Shown: positions 55,289 to 64,000 of the stretch, piece by piece
Position numbering within the stretch: the stretch's first letter is position 1
Layout: each line of letters opens with the position of its first letter
Assembly: GCF_000069185.1 (NCBI RefSeq)
Contig: NC_010397.1
Coordinates: forward strand, 4,340,001 to 4,404,000
Source: Mycobacteroides abscessus ATCC 19977
GTDB lineage: Bacteria > Actinomycetota > Actinomycetes > Mycobacteriales > Mycobacteriaceae
Length of the DNA stretch: 64,000 bases
Direction of reading: 5' to 3'
Translations under genes and position numbers: made by a program
The notes under the pieces: generated by a model
Databases searched by the model: none
What the model was told of the DNA's origin: nothing
What the model saw: the letters and a program-made list of their open reading frames with translations, nothing else

Positions 55289-57013
55289 ATGTCGTTGCCG
55301 CTGGCCGATATCAAGCGCGCCAAAGTCCAATCATTCCGCGATGTAGCCGACGCTCTCGACGGGATGGCAGGCGCGAATCGGGATATGAAGCGCGGTGTGG
55401 AGCGGCTGCCGATCATGGGAGACGGCTGGAAAGGTGTCTCTGGGGAGGCCGCTCATCACGATCTGGATGCGCATGGCAAGTATCTCGACGGGCACGCCCA
55501 GGCCCAGCAGAGCGCTGCGGCCAAGATCCGGGCCGCTGCTGATGAGTTCGAGGGCGTGCAACAGCTGCTTAAGAAGATTGAAAATGACGCCGCCCAAGGC
55601 AAATTCACGATCAACTACGACACTGGCGAGGTCACCCCGCCTAGCGGCAAGTATGACAAAAACGAGCTGGACTATCTGACCAACACGCTGCGTCAGATCA
55701 GCGCTGCCGGGGGTGTCGCCAACGCCGATCTTGAGGCAGCGGTGAAAGCTGCCCAGACACTCCCGGACCCGTCTGGTGCTGTGGCTCAAGGCCTTCCGGC
55801 GATGCCCGGCTCGGCTATCAAGCCCGGAGGTGTTGCCGCTGGCTTGGAGCACCTGGCCGCACCCGACCCGAATGGTGATCCTGGTGCGACCAAGGCCGCT
55901 GCTGCGGGCGCCGACACGCAGGCGAACTACAAGGAGTGGTACCCGAGGACTCCTGGGTCGGGCGACAAGCTGACCATCGACCCCAGTAAGGCGGGCAGTT
56001 TCACGGGGACGGTCGGTGCGCTCGAGAAACTTCCCGGCGCCCCCAAGCCTGCGGACGGTTTCGGTTCTGGTGTGGCCAGGCAGTTCGGGCAGGGGGTTAA
56101 CAGCCGCGTCGACGGGATAATTGATGAAGCTAAGAACCTGACCGGACAAGGCGGACCCGGCTCTCCGGGCGTGGCTGAGTCCTGGGCGAAGTTCGCCCTA
56201 GGCACCGCCGATCAGATGGCCAACCCACTCGGGTCCCTGCCCGGCGAGGTCAAAGACGCAGTCAACGATCCCGCAGGATTCGCAGGCAAGAAACTGTTCG
56301 ACGTGTCCTCGATCGCCGCCACCGGTCCACTCGGCGGCGAAGCCGCAGCCGGAGCACGCGGCCTCCTCGGCGACCTCACCGGCGCAGAAACACGAGCACT
56401 CACCCACGACATCCCCGACACACACCACGGACCAGCACCGCTCGATCATCCATCACCTCACGTGGACCACCCGCCGACAGACAGCGACCACCACGCGCCG
56501 GCGGTCAGTGATCACAATGGCGGATCCGGTGGCGACCACTCAACACCCGGAGACTCGCCACCACATTTCGCGCCCCTCCCTGATACAGGGCCCTACCAGT
56601 TGCCGGAACGGGCGCAGCTCGCAACACCTTCGGACGGCGCATTCTTCTGGTCTGGCAGAAACGTAGACGGGACGGGCATCGGCCCGATTTCCGCGGGCGG
56701 CAACGGAGCAGCTGACCTTATCGCCGACGGGAGCCGCGCAACCACGCTTGAGGGACTGCTCGATAGCCAAGGGATAAAGCCGCCGAAGTGGAGTCCAACC
56801 GACGACTATGCACAGAAGTGGTGGGATGGAACCTCACAGATGTACGCCGAGAGCGCATCGGGAGAAGTTCGCGCTGTCATCGGATCGAACTTGCGCCCCG
56901 GAAATGTTTGGCAGACAGTCGAACTCCCTCGACTGATGGACAATCCGCATGTCAACCGGATCGTTGTAATTGACCCGGATACCGGTATCGAGACCACTGT
57001 ATTTCAGCGTTAG
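55289..57013 (+). CDS. type VII polymorphic toxin with CD38-like NAD-hydrolase/cyclase C-terminal domain
   Basis: The 574-residue protein has an N-terminal helical WXG/LXG-type domain (about 1-110, Trp47-Lys-Gly49). A long Ala/Gly/Pro region (about 150-375) and a His/Pro/Asp-rich linker (about 375-430) follow. The C-terminal domain (about 440-574) has FFWSGR (Trp454), ATTLEGLL (Glu488), KWWDGTSQMYAESASG (Trp511/512) and WQTVELPRL (Glu545), the same order as the CD38 active-site set Trp125, Glu146, Trp189 and Glu226. CD38-type enzymes hydrolyse or cyclise NAD. This predicts an NAD-depleting toxin secreted with the WXG100 protein just upstream. The assignment rests on motif order, not on a computed alignment. 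Confidence 0.75.
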   Translation: MSLPLADIKRAKVQSFRDVADALDGMAGANRDMKRGVERLPIMGDGWKGVSGEAAHHDLDAHGKYLDGHAQAQQSAAAKIRAAADEFEGVQQLLKKIENDAAQGKFTINYDTGEVTPPSGKYDKNELDYLTNTLRQISAAGGVANADLEAAVKAAQTLPDPSGAVAQGLPAMPGSAIKPGGVAAGLEHLAAPDPNGDPGATKAAAAGADTQANYKEWYPRTPGSGDKLTIDPSKAGSFTGTVGALEKLPGAPKPADGFGSGVARQFGQGVNSRVDGIIDEAKNLTGQGGPGSPGVAESWAKFALGTADQMANPLGSLPGEVKDAVNDPAGFAGKKLFDVSSIAATGPLGGEAAAGARGLLGDLTGAETRALTHDIPDTHHGPAPLDHPSPHVDHPPTDSDHHAPAVSDHNGGSGGDHSTPGDSPPHFAPLPDTGPYQLPERAQLATPSDGAFFWSGRNVDGTGIGPISAGGNGAADLIADGSRATTLEGLLDSQGIKPPKWSPTDDYAQKWWDGTSQMYAESASGEVRAVIGSNLRPGNVWQTVELPRLMDNPHVNRIVVIDPDTGIETTVFQR

Positions 57014-57025
57014 GATTGACTTGAA

Positions 57026-57319
57026 ATGGACGCAGACCTGATAAACGAAGCGATCGTGACGAGTATTCAAGACTCGGCGATACCTCGGGTCGACCTGCAA
57101 AAGCTAACCGACCAATACGGTCAGGACGAAGGAAACCAGCTCGGGGAGCAAGTGGTCAAGATCGTTCGCGAAGCCGTTGCTATGCCCATCGACTGGGGCA
57201 CCATGACACTCGCCGAAGGCGTCAACGACATCATGGGCAGATTCAGCCAGAAACATCCCGAGCTGTCCCCCCAGGCCCTAGAGGAAATCGGCCGCTGCGT
57301 CGGATGGCAGCTGCGCTGA
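57026..57319 (+). CDS. probable immunity protein of the toxin cassette
   Basis: The 97-residue acidic, mostly helical protein (MDADLINEAIVTSIQDSAIP onward, ends WQLR) lies 12 bp after the toxin gene on the same strand. It has no signal peptide and no known domain. Its size, charge and place directly after the toxin are typical of immunity genes of polymorphic toxins, which are rarely recognisable by sequence. AGGATT stands ahead of the ATG. The role is inferred from position only. Confidence 0.65.
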   Translation: MDADLINEAIVTSIQDSAIPRVDLQKLTDQYGQDEGNQLGEQVVKIVREAVAMPIDWGTMTLAEGVNDIMGRFSQKHPELSPQALEEIGRCVGWQLR

Positions 57320-58011
57320 CCACTTAGCGCGCACTGCGCTCGTCTATCCCTACGGCGAAGATGCGCAATCCGATCAGCGTCAGCAGTGGGGTCATGGCAC
57401 CAAGGCTACTGGATACGGAAGCGCTTAAATGACTCCGTACTTTCCCGCATAAAAGCCGCGTCGCCGGGAACGACAAAGTATTCGCACGGACCCAAAAATA
57501 GGTCTAATAGCCTTAGACCGCAATACGTTAACGAACTTGCGCAAATTTCGGCAGACGCATTCCTCTCAAGCTGAATACGCGGGTTCAATTCCCGGCATCC
57601 GCCCCACTATTTATGCTCCGTCGGCCTGTTTCGGGATCACATTTGCTCCTCACGGGCATAACCTGAGCGGCAAGCGTAATGCGCCTGGTCATAGTCGTGT
57701 ATCTGTGTCGCCGGTTGGACAACCCGTCGTGTCGGACCAACTAGGGCCCCAGTCATACTGGGCATCTGGCGCCCGGGTTGTGATCGGGCTCCACGTCAAC
57801 AAGCTCCACCGGCCAGAAGTTGTGTGCTTGCACCCATCTGGCATGGCCTGTGCTGAAAACGAGCTGCCCGAGAAAGCGATAGACACTGCTGTCCACAGGC
57901 CACACAGCGTGAGGCCCTGGCGAGCTTACGTGATCGGAGAAATCCACTAGCCAGCACTGCACCTCGACCGAAACATGCACATGACCGTTACCCGAAAGGC
58001 GGTGGACATCG
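57320..58011. other. 692-bp gap with second attachment repeat
   Basis: The gap holds the repeat copy at 57567-57607 and otherwise no firm gene. A small minus-strand reading (57406-57588) contains LLDLFLGPCEYFVVPGDAAF and may be a decayed fragment. DNA to 57700 is richer in A+T than its surroundings. Confidence 0.4.
57567..57607 (+). repeat. putative attachment repeat, copy 2
   Basis: This copy matches the tRNA-Gly 3' end (54574-54614) at 37 of 41 positions, starting with the identical 20 bp CAAGCTGAATACGCGGGTTC. No acceptor 5' half, D arm or complete anticodon arm precedes it, so it is not a tRNA gene. It marks the distal end of the 3-kb segment. Confidence 0.75.
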
Positions 58012-58275
58012 ATGAAGTTTGAGGACGTCTACTTCTCCAAAGAGGACCGGTACTCGATGGGCACAGAAACCGATTCAGGCCGGCACTACGTCTCCATGCC
58101 GGTCAGCAATGGACTTGTCGACTACGAAGAGTATTACGAGATCGACGCCGAACAGTACAAGCTGTTCTTGGCCAACACGTCTGCCGCAGTCTCGTTCATC
58201 GAAGCGTGCCGAAAGCACGAACATGACGATCGGTTGATACAAAAGCCGGGCACGAATCGTGGTACGCCGGCCTGA
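58012..58275 (+). CDS. small conserved hypothetical protein
   Basis: The 87-residue acidic protein starts MKFEDVYFSKEDRYSMGTET and has the distinctive segment SNGLVDYEEYYEIDAEQY. It looks like an intact small protein with good codon use and AAGGCGG a few bases ahead of the ATG. Related sequences occur beside toxin genes in many bacteria, so it could be an orphan immunity protein; that is a guess. It lies outside the attachment repeats. Confidence 0.6.
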   Translation: MKFEDVYFSKEDRYSMGTETDSGRHYVSMPVSNGLVDYEEYYEIDAEQYKLFLANTSAAVSFIEACRKHEHDDRLIQKPGTNRGTPA

Positions 58276-58382
58276 GCGGGTACTGAACCCGAACGTATCC
58301 AAAACGCCTGTGCGGGTGGATGAACCCGATCAGTCACCGACATGCTGCGAGAAATCTCGCCCTAAGCCACAGTGCCACACCC

Positions 58383-59102
58383 TCACTGCCGCTGCACCGG
58401 CAACCTCACCCCGGCCCAGCCGCGTCCTGTCCCCCAAATATGGTGCAGTCCAATGAGGGCTGCGTCCAGCCCCATGGTGAAGACCAGATCGTGCGCACGC
58501 GTCTGTCGCTCCCGCACCGAACGCGCGAATGCCTCATAGACGCGGCCCATCTGCGGCGCATTGGCCGGGTCATACGGCGCGTACACGTCGGTCGGACCGG
58601 GCGAATCCACCGCGGCACCGAAGATGAAGGTCTCAAGGATGCTCATCGATGCGATGATGCTCTCCTCCGGCCAGCCCGCAGCGGCGAACCCCGCGGTAAC
58701 CCGTTGGTACATACCGGATGTCAGCGGCGCCTGCGCCAGCGGGACCTCCACGATCAGCGGCACCAGTTCCGGTCGGCGGCGCAGCTGATCCAGGTAGCTC
58801 CACGCCCACCGGGACAGTGCCTCACGCAGCGGGACGACGCCGAAGCCGGAGACATCCAGGCCCGCGGTGAATCGCTCTTGCACCGCCACCAGCAGCCCGG
58901 CCCGCGACGGAACGTGGTTGTACAGCGCGGCCACGGTCACGCCCAGCCGGACCGCGACGGCCCGCATCGTCAGCTTGCGCAGTCCGGACGCGCGCAGCTC
59001 GGCGAGCGCCGCGTCGACAATGCGGTCGCGGTTGAGCACCCCGACAGATGGCCGACCTCGCCCGCGGCGTGCGGTGTCGTCACTCTCGCGATCCCTCTGC
59101 AT
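58383..59102 (-). CDS. TetR-family regulator, probable repressor of amine-oxidase operon
   Basis: The 239-residue protein has a TetR HTH (about 20-65: ILVDAALAEL-like start, then MRAVAVRLGVTVAALYNHV). A TetR_C-type ligand domain follows (WAWSYLDQLRRRPELVPLI). It is divergent from the polyamine-catabolism genes, with a 13-bp palindrome (59157-59169) between. Start ATG 59102 is chosen, because the in-frame extension upstream runs into the AT-rich promoter region. The ligand is probably a polyamine or its aldehyde; this is inference from context. Confidence 0.82.
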   Translation of the reverse strand: MQRDRESDDTARRGRGRPSVGVLNRDRIVDAALAELRASGLRKLTMRAVAVRLGVTVAALYNHVPSRAGLLVAVQERFTAGLDVSGFGVVPLREALSRWAWSYLDQLRRRPELVPLIVEVPLAQAPLTSGMYQRVTAGFAAAGWPEESIIASMSILETFIFGAAVDSPGPTDVYAPYDPANAPQMGRVYEAFARSVRERQTRAHDLVFTMGLDAALIGLHHIWGTGRGWAGVRLPVQRQ

Positions 59103-59156
59103 CGTGATTGATCCGTTCCTCAGACGTCTACGCCCGGCCAAAAATTAACTATCTAC

Positions 59157-59169
59157 CCGTCATTGACGG
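59157..59169. promoter_or_regulatory. palindrome in the divergent tetR / amine oxidase promoter
   Basis: CCGTCA-T-TGACGG lies in an AT-rich stretch (AATTAACTATCTAC before, CTAATTTACCC after) 54 bp before the TetR start and 163 bp before the oxidase start. It is the only clear dyad between the two genes, so it is the best operator candidate. Confidence 0.5.
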
Positions 59170-59331
59170 CTAATTTACCCAGCTAGAAGCTCTAAAAAAT
59201 GAAGATTCGATTTCTGAGCTAGTCGACCGGGGCGGCGAAGTTCCTAGCATTGTGACTCACGCCACCATCGGGGATTACCTACACCACGGTGCAGTCCGGA
59301 CCCTTCCGGCGTCAATTCGAGAGGACGTTTC

Positions 59332-60756
59332 GTGACCGAATTTGCCGTACCCACAACCACCCACAGCGGACCAGCCGTCGAGCGTGACGTGGTGGTCATT
59401 GGCGCCGGAATCTCCGGCTTGATGACTGCCCGCAGGCTCGTCCAGGCCGGGCACTCTGTCGCGGTGCTTGAGGCGCGGGACCGGGTCGGCGGACGTACCT
59501 GGTCGCAGATTATGGACGGCGAGTTCTTCGAGATCGGCGGCCAATGGATCTCCTCCGACCAGGATGCGCTCAAAGATCTGCTGGCCGAGCTCGGCAAGAA
59601 AACTTTTCGCCGGTACCGCGAGGGCAACTCCGTCTACATCGGCCAAGACGGTGAACGACGTGAGTTCACAGGGGATTTCCCGGTCCCCGAGGCCACTCTG
59701 CAACAGGTGAATCAACTGATCCACGCCCTGGACTCGCTGGCCGCGGAGATCGACGCCGCCACCCCATGGCAGCACCCGCGCGCCGCCGAGCTCGACGCCA
59801 TCCCGTTCGCTACCTGGCTGGCCTCCAACAGCGATGACAAGGAGGCCCGCCGAATCGTGGGCCACTACATCGCGGCAGGCATGTTCACCAAGCCATCTCA
59901 TTCATTCTCGGTATTGCAGGCCATGCTGATGATTGCCTCGGCGGGGAAGTTCGAGCACCTCATCGACGAGGGCATCTTGCTCGATGAGCGTGTGGTCGGC
60001 GGCATGCAGTCGGTATCGCAGCAGATAGCCGACGAACTCGGTCCTGACGTGGTGCACCTGTCCACCCGCGTTCGGCACCTGGCCTGGTCCGACGCCGGAG
60101 ACGGATTGCCCTCCATCGTCTCCGCCGTCAGCGACAGAGTCACCGTACGGGCGCGATTCGCGGTGCTGGCAATACCGCCGAACCTGTACAGCACCATCGA
60201 CTACCAGCCGCCGCTACCCCGCATCCAGCAGGTCAGCCATCAACACCAATCCATGGGCCTGGTGATCAAGGCTCAAGCCGTCTACGAAACACCGTTCTGG
60301 CGCGCGCACGGATTGTCCGGCACGGGTTTCGCGTCCCGCGAACGGATCTGCGAGGTCTACGACAACACCGTCGCGGATCACCCGCACGGCACGCTAGTCG
60401 GCTTCGTGGCAGGCGAGCAAGCCGAGGAGACCTGGGCGCTACCCGACGACCAGCGTCGCGGCGCGATCCTGGAGTCGTTCGCCGCGTACTTCGGAGACGA
60501 GGCCAAGCGGCCGCTGGCGGTCTACCTTTCCGATTGGGGTACCGAGGAATTCACGCGCGGCGCCTACGGTGCCAGCTGGAGCATCGGCGGCCTCAGCCGC
60601 TGGGGTCACCTACAAAACCGGCCGGTCGGCCCCATCTTCTTTGCCAGCTCCGACATCCAAGGCATCGGCTATATGCATGTCGACGGCGGCGTGCGGATCG
60701 GTACCGATACCGCGAACCGAATCAACTCCGCACTGCTCGCCCCCGTCAACAGCTAG
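59332..60756 (+). CDS. flavin monoamine oxidase, putrescine-oxidase-like
   Basis: The 474-residue FAD amine oxidase has an N-terminal dinucleotide fold (VVVIGAGISGLMTARRLVQAG, then ARDRVGGRT), EIGGQWISSDQ, and the C-terminal FAD segment YMHVDGGVRIGTDTA. It resembles actinobacterial putrescine oxidases, which yield 4-aminobutanal, ammonia and peroxide. It is followed by an aldehyde dehydrogenase that would oxidise 4-aminobutanal or succinate semialdehyde, and an amino-acid/polyamine permease. Start is GTG 59332. Regulation by the divergent TetR protein is likely. Confidence 0.85.
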   Translation: MTEFAVPTTTHSGPAVERDVVVIGAGISGLMTARRLVQAGHSVAVLEARDRVGGRTWSQIMDGEFFEIGGQWISSDQDALKDLLAELGKKTFRRYREGNSVYIGQDGERREFTGDFPVPEATLQQVNQLIHALDSLAAEIDAATPWQHPRAAELDAIPFATWLASNSDDKEARRIVGHYIAAGMFTKPSHSFSVLQAMLMIASAGKFEHLIDEGILLDERVVGGMQSVSQQIADELGPDVVHLSTRVRHLAWSDAGDGLPSIVSAVSDRVTVRARFAVLAIPPNLYSTIDYQPPLPRIQQVSHQHQSMGLVIKAQAVYETPFWRAHGLSGTGFASRERICEVYDNTVADHPHGTLVGFVAGEQAEETWALPDDQRRGAILESFAAYFGDEAKRPLAVYLSDWGTEEFTRGAYGASWSIGGLSRWGHLQNRPVGPIFFASSDIQGIGYMHVDGGVRIGTDTANRINSALLAPVNS

Positions 60757-60829
60757 ACCACACGGCACCAGCGAGTGTGTGCAACGCTCGACGAATAACC
60801 GAAAACCCGATCCCTGCAAGGAGAATCCC

Positions 60830-62169
60830 GTGACCGAATACGCCGTAACCGATCCTGCTACCGGCGATGTCGTCGCCACCTACCCCACCGCTACTGACGC
60901 CGAGTTGGATGCCGCCCTGACTGCCGCGGCCGAGAACTCCCGCACCTGGCCTACAGACACCACCGTCGCCGATCGAGCAGCCCAGATGCGCCGCGTCGCC
61001 CAGCTGCATACGGAAAAACGCGAGATGCTCGCCGACATCATTGTGCGGGAAATGGGCAAACCCCGTGACGAGGCTCTCGGCGAGATCGACTTCTGTGCCG
61101 CGATCTACGAGTACTACGCCGACAACGCGGAGAAGTTCCTTGCCGACGAGCGCATTGAGCTACTTGCCGGAGAAGGCACGGCCGTGATCAAGCGTTTCCC
61201 GATCGGGGTGCTGCTGGGCATCATGCCGTGGAACTTCCCCTACTACCAGGTGGCCCGATTCGCGTGTCCGAATCTCTTGGTGGGCAACACCATTGTGCTC
61301 AAGCATGCCCCTCAATGTCCGGAATCCGCTGAGGCGCTCGCACTTTTGTTCGCCGAGGCAGGGCTGCCGGCCGGCGCATATCTGAACATTCGTGCCGCCA
61401 ACGAGCAGGTCGCCGGCCTCATCGCGGACCCTCGCGTCGCCGGAGTGTCCTTCACGGGCTCCGAGCGTGCCGGCGCCGCAGTCGCCGAGATCGCCGGCCG
61501 GAACCTGAAGAAGTGCGTCTTGGAGCTTGGCGGCTCCGATCCGTTCTTGGTGCTCTCTTCCGACGACCTGGATGCCACCGTCGAGGCCGCGGCCGCCGCC
61601 AGATTGGACAATACCGGGCAAGCTTGCAACGCCGCCAAGCGATTCATCGTCGTGGACGAACTGTATGACGCGTTCGTCGAGAAATTCACGGCCACATTGC
61701 TCGCCGCCGCCGACGGCATCGCTCCGCTCAGCTCGGTGCGTGCCGCGCAGACCTTGGAGGCACAGGTCGCTGCCGCCAAAGCCGGTGGCGCCACTGTCAT
61801 CTCTGCCGGTGAGCGCCGCGGGGCCTTCCACCCGCCTGCGGTCATCACCGGTCTGACCGCCGACAACCCGGCCTACGGTCAGGAGCTGTTCGGCCCTGTC
61901 GCGTCGGTGTATCGGGCGAGCAGCGAGGACCAGGCCGTCGCCATCGCCAACGACACCCCCTTTGGTCTGGGCTCCTACGTCTTCACGACCGACCCCGAAC
62001 AGGCGCAGCGGGTGGCGAACCGCATTGAGGCCGGAATGGTTTTCGTGAACGGAGTCGGTGCTGACGGTGCCGAACTGCCATTCGGCGGTATCAAGCGCTC
62101 CGGCTTCGGCCGCGAGCTGGGCCGGTTCGGCATGGAGGAATTCGTCAACAAGAAACTCATCCGCACCCT

Positions 62170-62173
<4 letters not shown>
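60830..62173 (+). CDS. NAD(P)-dependent aldehyde dehydrogenase (semialdehyde type)
   Basis: The 447-residue aldehyde dehydrogenase has [10 protein letters not shown], the catalytic Glu motif ELGGSD and the nucleophile motif [11 protein letters not shown] (Cys), and ends [10 protein letters not shown]. It resembles succinate-semialdehyde/4-aminobutyraldehyde dehydrogenases. GTG 60830 follows AAGGAGA. It comes 73 bp after the amine oxidase and overlaps the permease start by 4 bp, so the three genes form one polyamine-degradation operon. The exact aldehyde is inferred. Confidence 0.9.

Positions 62174-64000
<1,827 letters not shown>

Larger units (their letters stand above)
54614..57607 (+). mobile_element. 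3-kb tRNA-Gly-associated segment carrying a WXG100-toxin-immunity cassette
   Basis: The segment lies between the intact tRNA-Gly and an imperfect 41-bp copy of its 3' end. It holds a WXG100 gene, a long WXG/LXG-type toxin and a small downstream gene, but no integrase, so it is either a degenerate integrated element or one moved by an enzyme encoded elsewhere. The boundaries and cargo are seen directly; the mobile nature is inferred. Confidence 0.6.

Noticed and set aside
57406..57588. Small minus-strand reading as a gene
   Set aside because: It overlaps the repeat copy, lacks a ribosome-binding site and a known family, and at best is a decayed fragment.
57567..57607. Second tRNA-Gly gene
   Set aside because: Only the 3' part is present; acceptor 5' strand and D arm are missing.

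Overview
The window is high-GC DNA with GTG starts, four-base start/stop overlaps and many leaderless-looking genes. It carries mycobacterial signature loci: dnaK-grpE-dnaJ1-hspR, iniB-iniA-iniC with iniR, udgA/dcd, MmpS/MmpL, MPT53-like thioredoxin, DUF7159 and PepD-like protease. Gene content and order point to a rapidly growing mycobacterium, most likely of the Mycobacteroides abscessus-chelonae group. The species call is inference; no rRNA is present.

Layout. 1-6100: a degraded left-edge fragment, a type II flavohemoglobin, and the heat-shock operon dnaK-grpE-dnaJ1-hspR (minus strand) with two HspR operators (HAIR) upstream of dnaK. 6150-12790: a lipoprotein, a broken metallo-beta-lactamase-fold gene, a CcdA/thioredoxin pair, an F420-type oxidoreductase, and small membrane or exported proteins. 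12794-27102: the isoniazid-inducible region. iniC, iniA and iniB lie on the minus strand, and iniB encodes a strongly repetitive Gly/Ala protein. A five-gene plus-strand operon (DsbA-like, CcdA-like, BlaI-type repressor, M56 peptidase, DoxX) is inserted between iniB and a second IniB-like gene; its promoter carries three regularly spaced dyads. An Hsp70-like membrane protein and the regulator iniR follow. 27261-38200: membrane Fe-S oxidoreductase, aspC-type aminotransferase, udgA, DUF7159 protein, dcd, two L,D-transpeptidase-like proteins, an alpha/beta hydrolase and an MmpS-like secreted protein. 38337-45923: DoxX-like protein, GH27 galactosidase, formylglycine-generating enzyme, transglutaminase-like protein and an arylsulfatase, so a sulfatase and its activating enzyme sit close together. 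46027-51791: PepD-like protease and mmpS-mmpL with a divergent TetR regulator and a 14-bp inverted-repeat operator.

51792-58300 is an accessory region around tRNA-Gly(CCC). Upstream of the tRNA is a two-gene operon (membrane protein plus HNH-like protein). Downstream is a 3-kb segment bounded by the tRNA 3' end and a 41-bp imperfect copy of it. That segment carries a WXG100 protein, a WXG/LXG-type polymorphic toxin whose C-terminus carries residues like the CD38/ADP-ribosyl-cyclase active-site set, and a probable immunity protein. This is the most interesting content of the window.

58383-64000 is a polyamine-catabolism block: TetR regulator, putrescine-oxidase-like flavoenzyme, aldehyde dehydrogenase and APC permease, then a GNAT acetyltransferase cut by the right edge.
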